Below, in pieces: positions 21,201 through 23,593 of a stretch of 23,593 nucleotides of DNA. The translations under genes and the position numbers were made by a program. Each line of letters starts with the position of its first letter. The stretch's first letter is position 1. This stretch comes from Apostichopus parvimensis (taxonomy: Eukaryota; Echinodermata; Holothuroidea; Aspidochirotida; Stichopodidae): positions 1 through 23,593 of the forward strand of contig KN888570.1 in assembly GCA_000934455.1 (NCBI GenBank), given 5' to 3'. Below the pieces are notes generated by a model, which saw only the letters and a list, made by a program, of their open reading frames with translations, ran no database searches and had not been told where the DNA came from.

Positions 21201-23576
21201 TTAATTCATGGTAAATATTCATGCAAGACACTTTCACTGTGGCTTTTTGTTCTATACTTCACTAATGAAGGTACAGAGATGCAGAGCATAATATTGTTGG
21301 GGGGTGGGGTGGTGAGGGGGGTGGGGAGGGAAGGGGAGGGGGAGGGGGAGAGAAGGAGGTATATGAAGGATTATAAAAGCGCTACTGATTTTCACAGTAG
21401 AATACTCATATTGGACCTGTGTTGTGTGCATGAATAAAACCTACACTACAGGTGGTTATTCTTGACATGGGGAATGATATTCCAGAGATAATTACAAACC
21501 GCATTCAGCGAAATGCTGCTTCTTTGACACAAGGTACCCCGTGTCAGAGGTAGGATGCTGAAGGGGCTGCAGCCTCCTGCAGCCAGGCTGCATAGGACCT
21601 ACCCTGTTGGTGCTCCACAGTTTCACAGGATAGGCACTGCGGCAGGTAGGCGGATATAATGCAACTGTTTGATATCGATCCATCCTGGCTTAGCAGGACT
21701 TCGCAGCTGCTGCAGCATATCCGTTAGATGTGGTGACTTAGAAGTTATATGTGTACTGTCATCAGGTAGGGTGATCAAATACAGGTATACTGTATGTCTT
21801 TGCAACTTAGGCTGGGTTAGGTTCACTTACAGTCAGAGACCTTAAAATGTTGTTTCTACGATGGAAATGGTATCCGAGCGTTCATTTCCGAATGGGGAAT
21901 GAGCCCTTAAGCTATATCATGTATACTAAGATCTTAAAGTTTATAACCTCTACAAAAAGAGAGTGAAATTACACTATTAAGGATAATCTACCAAAACATG
22001 CAAAAAAGCAAACTTGACTATTCATTCTACAATTTGTACTTTAAAATTAACATAAATGTTTTTCCCATAAGAATCTATCAAGTGATTACAATCAAATCAG
22101 CTGACATTACTTACTATCATTACTGTTGTTAAAACTAACATTTCAGCCACCAGCAACCTGTTTTGGTTGACTTTGAACACAACTTTCCTCTCCCACTCCC
22201 CTTCCCCTTCCCCTTCCTCCCCTCTCCTTCTCTCCCTTCCTCCCCTTCCCTATCTTTCTCTCTCTCTTTCTTTCATTATAATTATCAATTATTGATAACA
22301 TCATTGATCAACAAACAGAAATGAAAATAGTATAAAAAAATCAGATCAAACAAAACTTGGGGCTAATTTTGATTGATTTTATAGACAAATACTTTTCCAA
22401 ATAATCTACTTATGTTAATTGTCTGCCAGACATCTCATCTCATGTTAAATAATGTTTTGTTTTTTTGAGAGAAAAACAACACCTGCTATGTACGGTACAA
22501 AGTCCTTAAGTTATGCGTACGTGTGTGTGTGTTGTACTGCAGACAAACGATCTTTGTCAAATCTGCATATGTAATAAACGTGTAGTCAAAAATTTGGAAA
22601 AAGGTGTGAGATATCTTTGCAGCTTAGTATTGTAGTTTTGTACTAGCTTGGACTGTACTGTAGGGTACTACACTACGGTATCAGACCAGCCCCGAGTATT
22701 CGTGGGATCAGCCCATATAAATGAATCACATCTGGTTACAGATTCATGTAGCCAACTGTTTCAACATATTTTAAAAGTAGTGTTTAACTTGGTTTATATT
22801 TTTTTTCAATTTAATGAAATTATTAATGGTCGAGATAATACGCATTTTTCTTCTATCAATCTGACAATTGAGGGGAAAATATTTCAGGGCTGAAATTTGA
22901 CCGCTGTTATATCGTGATCTACAATCACTGTGATCTTGAGCTGGAAACTTTTCCACTCAAACACGAACGGCGTAACCTGAAACTACTGTCCGGATAATTA
23001 TCAGTTGACAAATTATGGAATCCAAATAATAATAATTATAATCAGCAGTTATTTTTACGACGCTTAGGTGACCGCAAATGTGGGAAACTTTAATTTAACA
23101 CTCATTGACTCATCAAACAAATACAGTAATTTAACACTTGTTGAAAGTGCTTGGGTTGATACGAGGCTAGTTGATTTCGCTCAGGTTAGAATCGTCACCC
23201 AACAAACCATATATTTCTCACTACTGACCAACTCATTGAGCTGCATTTGATGACATTTTCGAGATCTTGAACATCCCGTATTTGTAGCCTTTTGTTTTTC
23301 AGTCATTGCAGCTCATGAATATTTAAACACCAATGTGTACTTAATGTGTTTGACTTTAGATTGGTGACTCCACAATAGGATGAAAATGAAGAAAAATAGA
23401 AATGTGGAATTTTTGGGGTGAAAACAAAATTGTAAAGGAAACAAACCGCAACAACGTACCACAATTCTCTTCATCACTGAAATCTTTACACTCTACCATG
23501 TGATCACAGTGCCAGATGGATGGCAGGCACTGAAAGCCATCTCTGCACGCATATTGCACACTAGGAAGACATAGGA
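164..23576 (-). CDS. LRP1: LRP1-type LDL-receptor-related protein, partial (22 exons, N-terminal region)
   Basis: Exons, 5' to 3' on the minus strand: 23576-23460, 18661-18536, 17930-17778, 16118-15990, 15413-15294, 14906-14773, 13818-13719, 13305-13146, 13033-12790, 12208-12037, 11702-11580, 10568-10323, 9457-9286, 8756-8537, 7670-7484, 6750-6625, 5414-5283, 4500-4378, 2693-2586, 1369-1283, 1056-889, 277-164. Every junction is AG/GT and in phase. The total is 3261 nt. Domain order is LDLa x3, EGF x2, propeller, EGF, propeller, EGF, LDLa x6, matching the N-terminal half of LRP1, where human LRP1 has two rather than three leading LDLa repeats. Short motifs such as [27 protein letters not shown] and CDAFYDKIE align in order with human LRP1. 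Family role: a cell-surface endocytic receptor for protease-inhibitor complexes, lipoproteins and other ligands, with propellers releasing ligand in the acid endosome. Signal peptide, membrane segment and NPxY tail lie outside. LRP2 or VLDLR are less likely, because the propeller sequences match LRP1 best. Confidence 0.92.
536..860 (-). mobile_element. LINE 3' end: decayed reverse-transcriptase ORF C-terminus and TAAAC tail
   Basis: On the minus strand the stretch reads, with one stop and one frame change, [10 protein letters not shown], then SRINIRHK, then [16 protein letters not shown] and [13 protein letters not shown], ending at a TGA (624-622). This T-RGH / SR-NIR-FFS / RVV-WN-LP / SVN-K-LDKH pattern is the familiar C-terminus of CR1/RTE-like non-LTR retrotransposon ORF2. 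It is followed by ~70 bases and a run of CTAAA units (about 536-552), a plausible 3' tail. It lies in the intron after exon 21, in gene orientation, starting about 30 bases from the donor. The clade is not determined. The rest of this intron (278-535) shows nothing recognisable. Confidence 0.7.
889..1056 (-). CDS. LRP1: LRP1 exon 21: second half of LDLa repeat 7 plus LDLa repeat 8
   Basis: This exon has 168 nt and phase 1-1, acceptor CCTCTCCAG|AG and donor T|GTAAGT. It completes repeat 7 with [13 protein letters not shown] (the junction codon G|AG gives Glu), then encodes a full LDLa: C-x7-C-x6-C-x6-C-x5-C-x11-C with [13 protein letters not shown]. This is the only exon in the window with one and a half modules. 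Confidence 0.93.
1283..1369 (-). CDS. LRP1: LRP1 exon 20: LDLa repeat 7, first half
   Basis: This exon has 87 nt and phase 1-1. It carries the first four cysteines ([13 protein letters not shown], then FWTCDG) and stops at the DG of the LDLa core; the rest is in exon 21. The donor is G|GTAAAA. The acceptor TTCTACAG|AA is used here, but a second in-frame AG 9 bases on (exon edge 1360) is equally in phase. Confidence 0.85.
1424..2278. repeat. 28-bp minisatellite, about 30 copies
   Basis: The unit is close to GAGGATCTGTGTATAGTGAT followed by ACTATACT, repeated with point changes and a few short indels across ~855 bp. Each unit holds the inverted repeat TATAGT-GAT-ACTATA. There are no spacers between units, so this is not CRISPR-like. 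It occupies most of the intron between exons 20 and 19; the remaining 2279-2585 is AT-rich with nothing recognised. Confidence 0.95.
2586..2693 (-). CDS. LRP1: LRP1 exon 19: LDLa repeat 6, altered SDE motif
   Basis: This exon has 108 nt and phase 1-1, acceptor CATGCAG|AT and donor A|GTGAGT. Six cysteines are spaced C-x4-C-x4-C-x6-C-x5-C-x8-C, shorter than usual in the first loop. [14 protein letters not shown] is canonical, but DxSDE reads DGEEEED, so Ser and one Asp of the calcium loop are Glu. A tandem repeat in the upstream intron ends 8 bases before the acceptor AG. Confidence 0.92.
2702..2928. repeat. 54-59-bp tandem repeat, four copies, abutting exon 19 acceptor
   Basis: Units start at 2702, 2761, 2818 and 2872 with TGCAATGAGAAATGG, contain GTGTGACATCACTC and end in a run of 8-11 G. 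On the sense (minus) strand this gives C runs and TTCTCATTGCATC, so the repeat supplies part of the pyrimidine tract of exon 19. Homopolymer length varies between copies. Confidence 0.93.
2929..4377. other. Intron sequence, nothing recognised
   Basis: This is the remainder of the intron between exons 19 and 18. It is AT-rich. I see no coding module, RNA gene or repeat family here, apart from A-runs at about 4330-4358, which are T-runs on the sense strand just downstream of the exon 18 donor. Confidence 0.6.
4378..4500 (-). CDS. LRP1: LRP1 exon 18: LDLa repeat 5
   Basis: This exon has 123 nt and phase 1-1, acceptor TAATCAG|AT and donor A|GTATGT. It is a canonical LDLa: [20 protein letters not shown], spacing C-x6-C-x4-C-x6-C-x5-C-x10-C. 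The donor is followed within 20 bases by long T runs on the transcribed sense strand. Confidence 0.95.
4565..5216. repeat. CATTG/GCAGTGCATTG-rich higher-order tandem repeat
   Basis: The stretch alternates two blocks: GTCAGGCCTATTGTATTGTA (variants at ~4650, 4695, 4780, 4878, 4910, 5010, 5037, 5150, 5205) and runs of GCAGTGCATTGCATTGC. Together they form irregular units of roughly 90-170 bp. Many short inverted repeats (TGCATTGCAGTGCAATGCA) are present. Long open frames on the plus strand here come from the repeat lacking stops, not from a gene. Confidence 0.9.
5283..5414 (-). CDS. LRP1: LRP1 exon 17: LDLa repeat 4 (first of cluster II)
   Basis: This exon has 132 nt and phase 1-1, acceptor CCAACAG|TC and donor G|GTACGG. 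It has a short linker, then C-x6-C-x4-C-x6-C-x5-C-x7-C with [20 protein letters not shown]. All acidic ligands and the Trp are present; DG is replaced by DE. Cluster II is the main ligand-binding region of LRP1 in the mammalian protein. Confidence 0.95.
5415..6624. other. Intron between exons 17 and 16
   Basis: This stretch holds a short G-rich tandem (GGGGCAGGGGTCG units, ~5490-5521), a C homopolymer (~5888-5902) and another C run (~6361-6371). Otherwise it is AT-rich with nothing recognised. Confidence 0.6.
6625..6750 (-). CDS. LRP1: LRP1 exon 16: EGF module 4 (caps propeller 2)
   Basis: This exon has 126 nt and phase 1-1, acceptor CACGTAG|GA and donor [26 protein letters not shown] matches GTNKCRVNNGGCSSLCLAT of human LRP1. 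Spacing is C-x6-C-x3-C-x9-C-x1-C-x12-C. The sequon NQT lies in the last loop. This is the junction between propeller 2 and ligand-binding cluster II. Confidence 0.95.
6970..7134. mobile_element. Foldback (MITE-like) element, copy A
   Basis: A 165-bp element bounded by perfect 10-bp inverted termini GACCGAGGAC / GTCCTCGGTC, with looser pairing for about 15 more bases outside. An internal hairpin GGTGATT-CTTTAGA-AATCACC and a third CCGAGGACC motif lie inside. A second copy lies at 18732-18880. Copy A differs mainly by a 16-bp direct duplication (TCCACGTACCCTAACC twice). It is flanked by CA-rich microsatellites (6914-6952 and ~7150-7170). No protein is encoded. Confidence 0.8.
7484..7670 (-). 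CDS. LRP1: LRP1 exon 15: propeller 2, blades 5-6
   Basis: This exon has 187 nt and phase 0-1, acceptor CCCCTCAG|GTA and donor [25 protein letters not shown] matches HAFGLCHHGNYLFWTEYR of human LRP1. [13 protein letters not shown] leads to the capping EGF. NQT is a potential N-glycosylation site. Confidence 0.95.
7828..8072 (+). mobile_element. tRNA-derived SINE with 8-bp target-site duplication
   Basis: The head resembles a tRNA: an A box in TTAGCTCAGTGGTA and a B box in GGTTCGAGTCA, with GGAGTG and CACTCC able to pair. The 3' T-arm is truncated and the anticodon loop is irregular, so it is not a working tRNA gene. A ~170-bp unrelated body follows, ending in a CATA-type microsatellite. The 8-bp sequence CATCTGTG lies immediately before (7820-7827) and after (8073-8080), as expected of a target-site duplication. 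It is antisense to the gene, in the intron between exons 15 and 14. Confidence 0.8.
8537..8756 (-). CDS. LRP1: LRP1 exon 14: propeller 2, blades 3-4
   Basis: This exon has 220 nt and phase 2-0, acceptor AACATAG|G. The donor ACG|GTAGAG is weaker than average. YMYWTDWAE (blade 3), [18 protein letters not shown] and [11 protein letters not shown] (blade 4) align with human LRP1 [15 protein letters not shown] and VDAFYDRIE. I chose this donor because it restores frame and joins the next exon where human LRP1 continues; reading on into the intron gives unrelated residues. Confidence 0.94.
9009..9060. repeat. Perfect 52-bp palindrome with AT-dinucleotide centre
   Basis: Arms TAGGTCGTTGCCAAACCATA and its exact reverse complement flank a TA repeat; every base pairs, with no unpaired loop required. 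It is able to form a cruciform or, in RNA, a hairpin of up to 26 bp. It lies in the intron between exons 14 and 13. Confidence 0.97.
9061..9212. repeat. 12-bp minisatellite
   Basis: About a dozen units of CTCGGTAATCAT / CTCAGTAATAAT type start right at the end of the 52-bp palindrome and drift from a CGG form to a CAG form along the array. The array explains an open frame reading TEII/TEMI on the minus strand. Confidence 0.92.
9286..9457 (-). CDS. LRP1: LRP1 exon 13: propeller 2, blade 2
   Basis: This exon has 172 nt and phase 1-2, acceptor TTGTCAG|TG and donor GG|GTGAGA. It encodes [17 protein letters not shown] (canonical YWTD), [15 protein letters not shown] and EVDPLHG. The counterpart in human LRP1 is [17 protein letters not shown]. 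The junction codon with exon 12 is A|TG (Met). The exon is clearly richer in GC than the flanking introns. Confidence 0.96.
9458..10322. other. Intron between exons 13 and 12, nothing recognised
   Basis: It contains a short GA run (~9580-9594), G-rich patches near 9998-10020 and 10110-10138, and a C run (~10258-10270). I see no coding, RNA or transposon signature. Confidence 0.6.
10323..10568 (-). CDS. LRP1: LRP1 exon 12: propeller 2, blade 1
   Basis: This exon has 246 nt and phase 1-1, acceptor CCTCCACAG|GG and donor [18 protein letters not shown] is the entering strand; [17 protein letters not shown] is blade 1; [10 protein letters not shown] matches YLIGRQKIDG of human LRP1. Its pyrimidine tract is made of a CCT trinucleotide microsatellite. 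One exon here corresponds to exons 6 plus 7 of propeller 1. Confidence 0.95.
10572..10641. repeat. GGA/CCT trinucleotide microsatellite forming exon 12 pyrimidine tract
   Basis: GGAGGA runs, interrupted by ATGAGGTGGTTTA, begin three bases from the acceptor AG of exon 12. On the sense strand this is CCT repeated, i.e. the polypyrimidine tract itself. Confidence 0.95.
10642..11579. other. Intron between exons 12 and 11, nothing recognised
   Basis: AT-rich intron with a T run (~11226-11240), a C/A run (~11538-11558) near the exon 11 donor, and a short perfect palindrome TTAAGTTAACTTAA (10938-10951). No gene or element is recognised. Confidence 0.6.
11580..11702 (-). CDS. LRP1: LRP1 exon 11: EGF module 3 (caps propeller 1)
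   Basis: This exon has 123 nt and phase 1-1, acceptor CCCACCAG|GA and donor T|GTAAGT. The EGF has spacing C-x3-C-x3-C-x11-C-x1-C-x10-C, with [11 protein letters not shown] and CRCQLGMTL. Human LRP1 has CSDICLL and CRCRSGFSL here. Such EGFs pack against the base of the preceding propeller. Confidence 0.92.
11703..12036. other. Intron between exons 11 and 10, nothing recognised
   Basis: Short intron with C-rich patches (~11880-11935) on the plus strand. I see no element in it. Confidence 0.6.
12037..12208 (-). CDS. LRP1: LRP1 exon 10: propeller 1, blades 5-6
   Basis: This exon has 172 nt and phase 0-1, acceptor CTCCACAG|AAA. The donor is G|GTAAAA followed by an A-run. [12 protein letters not shown] matches VFENYLYATN of human LRP1. 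NFT and NLT are potential N-glycosylation sites. It ends [11 protein letters not shown], the usual exit to the propeller-capping EGF. Confidence 0.92.
12501..12540 (+). promoter_or_regulatory. Array of five AGGTCA-type nuclear-receptor half-sites (DR1-DR4-DR4-DR1)
   Basis: TGGTCA (12501-12506) is followed by AGGTCA at 12508, 12518, 12528 and 12535. All are direct repeats with spacers of 1, 4, 4 and 1 bases; the last pair is a perfect DR1. A lone AGGTCA lies at 12702. DR1 is the consensus for PPAR/RXR, HNF4 and COUP-TF, and DR4 for TR/LXR-type dimers. It lies in the intron between exons 10 and 9. Function is inference; it may instead be part of a dispersed repeat. Apart from this, intron 12209-12789 shows only a C run (~12376-12385). 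Confidence 0.45.
12790..13033 (-). CDS. LRP1: LRP1 exon 9: propeller 1, blades 3-4
   Basis: This exon has 244 nt and phase 2-0, acceptor CACACAG|G and donor TTC|GTAAGT. It contains LMFCTSAG (degenerate blade 3), [26 protein letters not shown] (blade 4) and [13 protein letters not shown] short insert after the blade 3 motif, relative to human LRP1, adds a few residues. Its phases equal those of exon 14. Confidence 0.93.
13146..13305 (-). CDS. LRP1: LRP1 exon 8: propeller 1, blade 2
   Basis: This exon has 160 nt and phase 1-2, acceptor CGTTACAG|GT and donor GG|GTGAGT. It encodes [17 protein letters not shown] and ends ALDPKNG, matching human LRP1 AIDWLTGNFYF and ALDPAMG. FYFA takes the place of YWTD. 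Its phases equal those of exon 13. Confidence 0.95.
13306..13718. other. Intron between exons 8 and 7, nothing recognised
   Basis: AT-rich intron. I see no repeat, RNA or coding module in it. Confidence 0.6.
13719..13818 (-). CDS. LRP1: LRP1 exon 7: propeller 1, blade 1
   Basis: This exon has 100 nt and phase 0-1, acceptor CCAACAG|GTG and donor G|GTGAGT. It begins [10 protein letters not shown], the counterpart of VCWVHVGDS in human LRP1, where the YWTD motif is degenerate too. The sequon NST is present. The phase-0 intron before it has no counterpart in propeller 2, where this region is one exon. Confidence 0.9.
13819..14772. other. Intron between exons 7 and 6, nothing recognised
   Basis: It contains a G run (~14022-14031) followed by a C/T-rich patch (14070-14175), and three AGTCTACTC units (14525-14545). 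No gene or transposon is recognised. Confidence 0.6.
14773..14906 (-). CDS. LRP1: LRP1 exon 6: start of YWTD propeller 1
   Basis: This exon has 134 nt and phase 1-0, acceptor TACCAAG|AT after a T-rich tract and donor ACG|GTGAGT. It encodes the first strand of the propeller (VLVYTN, matching VLLIAN in human LRP1) through [11 protein letters not shown], just before the blade motif VCWIT in the next exon. Sequons NLT and NNT are present. Confidence 0.9.
15161..15200 (-). pseudogene. Decayed duplicate of the 3' end of exon 5 with its donor
   Basis: Exactly 120 bp from the true end of exon 5 (15281-15320), the sense strand again reads DGH-Y-KAPG followed by GTCGGTTTTC, against DGH-C-KAPG and GTTGGTTTCC in the real exon. 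About 26 of the best 32 bases match. The final EGF cysteine codon is changed to Tyr. Similarity fades upstream, so no whole module is present. The rest of this intron (14907-15293) has a run of about 17 G (~15086-15102). Confidence 0.65.
15294..15413 (-). CDS. LRP1: LRP1 exon 5: EGF module 2 (cbEGF-like)
   Basis: This exon has 120 nt and phase 1-1, acceptor TTTTAG|AT. The donor is G|GTTGGT, a non-consensus form (no A at +3/+4). It begins DIKEC, the start of a calcium-binding EGF, but the second acidic position is Lys. Spacing is C-x4-C-x3-C-x8-C-x1-C-x11-C, with GNYSCSC. It corresponds to the second EGF (DFDEC) of human LRP1. A decayed copy of its last ~30 bases sits in the following intron, offset by 120 bp. 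Confidence 0.92.
15414..15989. other. Intron between exons 5 and 4 with a ~300-bp C/T-rich stretch
   Basis: From about 15585 to 15900 the plus strand is dominated by C and T without a clear repeat unit; the sense strand of the gene is therefore purine-rich here. No gene is recognised. Confidence 0.6.
15990..16118 (-). CDS. LRP1: LRP1 exon 4: EGF module 1
   Basis: This exon has 129 nt and phase 1-1, acceptor GTGACAG|AG and donor G|GTATGT. The EGF-like fold is spaced C-x4-C-x2-C-x8-C-x1-C-x12-C (CHQRNCTNC, then FCWCEEGF). A potential N-glycosylation sequon, NCT, lies between the second and third Cys. It corresponds to the first EGF after cluster I in human LRP1. Confidence 0.9.
16724..16806. 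repeat. Short imperfect ATCATCTGTATATT tandem
   Basis: Five to six variants of ATTATCATCTGTATATT follow one another in the intron between exons 4 and 3. The rest of that intron (16119-17777) holds no element I can name. It includes a 148-codon open frame at 17280-17726 on the minus strand that I do not regard as a gene, and TGGCATAGCTAGG near 16347, which is only suggestive of a transposon end. Confidence 0.7.
17778..17930 (-). CDS. LRP1: LRP1 exon 3: LDLa repeat 3, degenerate calcium site
   Basis: This exon has 153 nt and phase 1-1. The acceptor is CTAG|AT after a C-rich tract, and the donor is G|GTCAGT. Six cysteines are spaced C-x6-C-x7-C-x6-C-x5-C-x11-[11 protein letters not shown] is close to SRLCNGVQDC of the second human LRP1 LDLa repeat. 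After the fifth Cys the usual DxSDE is replaced by EVIGHLDES, so the calcium site is altered. Cys count, phase and splice sites argue for a real exon. Confidence 0.88.
18121..18209. repeat. TTTTATCTCTAG imperfect tandem
   Basis: Six or so copies of TTTTATCTCTAG-like units lie in the intron between exons 3 and 2. The rest of 17931-18535 is AT-rich with a G run (~17943-17952) and a C run (~18101-18109), and nothing else recognised. Confidence 0.75.
18536..18661 (-). CDS. LRP1: LRP1 exon 2: LDLa repeat 2
   Basis: This exon has 126 nt and phase 1-1, acceptor CATCAG|GT and donor G|GTAAGG. It encodes a canonical LDLa: C-x6-C-x5-C-x6-C-x5-C-x9-C with [13 protein letters not shown], so all calcium-ligand acidic residues and the structural Trp before the fourth Cys are present. 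The junction codon with exon 1 is G|GT (Gly). It lies 4.8 kb downstream of exon 1. Confidence 0.95.
18732..18880. mobile_element. Foldback (MITE-like) element, copy B
   Basis: 149 bp bounded by GACCGAGGAC / GTCCTCGGTC, nearly identical to copy A at 6970-7134 and in the same orientation, lacking the 16-bp internal duplication (165 minus 149 is 16). Flanking TTTACATTT on the left is also shared with copy A, so the true ends may lie further out. A CATA microsatellite follows (~18898-18961). It lies in the intron between exons 2 and 1. Confidence 0.8.
19060..19115 (+). repeat. Retroelement-like 3' tail, degenerate
   Basis: AAGCGCTCTGCTATATG, then AGTGCTTTATGAATATA and TTATTGTTATTATT, resembles the GCGC...CTATATAA...(ATT)n ending of non-LTR elements and SINEs common in marine invertebrates. 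It is a weaker match than the copy at 19651-19750. Confidence 0.35.
19651..19750 (+). repeat. Retroelement-like 3' tail with (ATT)n
   Basis: TGTAAAGCGCCTTGAGCAG, then GGTGCTATATAAGT and an ATT run (~19710-19750). This is the ending typical of a widespread class of non-LTR retrotransposon or SINE tails. The 5' part of the element could not be delimited. The surrounding 19116-19650 and 19751-20823 hold nothing else recognised. Confidence 0.5.
20824..21425. repeat. 323-bp tandem duplication (one full copy, one shortened copy)
   Basis: Copy 1 (20824-21146) and copy 2 (21147 to ~21425) both start GCTTGCATCAGTCGTCAAGG and are nearly identical through AAAGCGCTACTGATTTTCAC. Copy 2 lacks the last ~70 bp. 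Each holds a G-rich tract (20973-21012; 21299-21350) that differs in length and could form a G-quadruplex on the plus strand. There is no coding content. Confidence 0.93.
21426..23338. other. 5' part of the long intron, nothing recognised
   Basis: It contains a pyrimidine tract of CCCTTCC and TCTCTC units (22181-22276) and a short GT run (~22520-22531). The moderately GC-rich patch 21530-21720 looks like part of an unknown repeat but shows no protein I recognise. Confidence 0.55.
23339..23405. repeat. Third, partial copy of the end of the 323-bp repeat
   Basis: TAATGTGTTTGACTTTAGAT, then GGTGACTCCACAATAGGAT and AATAGAAATG, parallel 21083-21146 (TAATGTGTTTGACTGCAGGT, then GGTGACACCACAATAGGAT). 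It ends 54 bases from exon 1. So the 323-bp unit derives from a dispersed repeat rather than unique DNA. Confidence 0.8.
23460..23576 (-). CDS. LRP1: LRP1 exon 1 of window: LDLa repeat 1
   Basis: This exon has 117 nt and phase 1-1. The acceptor is a CTTTCTTTCTTTGCAG tract that runs to the window edge; the donor is G|GTACGT. It encodes one LDLa with spacing C-x7-C-x5-C-x6-C-x5-C-x8-C, ending [16 protein letters not shown]. The SDE acidic motif is intact, but the usual DG is DH and the second acidic residue is Glu. YACRDGFQC resembles FACRDQITC of the first human LRP1 repeat. The preceding signal-peptide exon is not in the window. Confidence 0.9.
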
Positions 23577-23593
23577 CTGCAAAGAAAGAAAGA

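Noticed and set aside
21492-21826. Possible transposon-protein fragment in a moderately GC-rich patch ([16 protein letters not shown] region)
   Set aside because: No motif I can name in either strand; composition alone is not enough.
164-23576. Assignment to LRP2 (megalin), VLDLR or LRP4/5/6
   Set aside because: LRP2 starts with more LDLa repeats. VLDLR has one propeller. LRP5/6 begin with propellers. Propeller motifs match LRP1 best. LRP1B cannot be told apart from this part alone.

Overview
The window is a stretch of animal nuclear DNA. It carries one large split gene on the minus strand, and nothing else looks like a functional gene. Twenty-two exons between 23576 and 164 join without a phase error into 3261 coding bases (1087 codons). 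They encode the N-terminal part of an LDL-receptor-related endocytic receptor of the LRP1 type (LRP1/LRP1B). The order is three LDL-receptor class A (LDLa) repeats, two EGF modules, a six-bladed YWTD propeller, an EGF, a second YWTD propeller, an EGF, then at least six LDLa repeats. This is the layout of ligand-binding cluster I, propellers 1 and 2 and the start of cluster II of LRP1, and many short motifs match human LRP1 in order. The signal-peptide exon lies beyond the right edge. The rest of cluster II, the later propellers, the membrane segment and the tail lie beyond the left edge.

The organism is most likely a marine invertebrate, plausibly a deuterostome such as an echinoderm. This is inference: the receptor is an LRP1 with introns mostly under 1.7 kb, and the introns hold a tRNA-derived SINE, a LINE 3' end with a TAAAC tail, 3' tails of the GCGCTATATAA...(ATT)n kind, and many G or C homopolymer runs. 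I cannot name the species.

Layout from high to low coordinate (5' to 3' of the gene): exon 1 at 23.5 kb; a 4.8 kb intron with a foldback element, a 323-bp tandem duplication and retroelement tails; exons 2-3 (LDLa 2-3); exons 4-5 (two EGFs); exons 6-10 (propeller 1); exon 11 (EGF); exons 12-15 (propeller 2); exon 16 (EGF); exons 17-22 (LDLa 4 to 9). All LDLa and EGF exons are phase 1-1, the usual symmetric module class. The last three exons of the two propellers have identical intron phases (1-2-0-1).

The introns are rich in tandem and inverted repeats: a 28-bp minisatellite of about 30 copies, a 57-bp repeat that runs into a splice acceptor, a CATTG-rich higher-order repeat, a perfect 52-bp palindrome next to a 12-bp minisatellite, two copies of a 149/165-bp foldback element, and a five-half-site AGGTCA array (DR1-DR4-DR4-DR1). 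No CRISPR, operon or novel multi-gene system is present. The points most worth checking are the AGGTCA array, the propeller intron parallel, a partial exon duplication next to exon 5, a tandem acceptor that would create or remove a glycosylation sequon, and the perfect palindrome.
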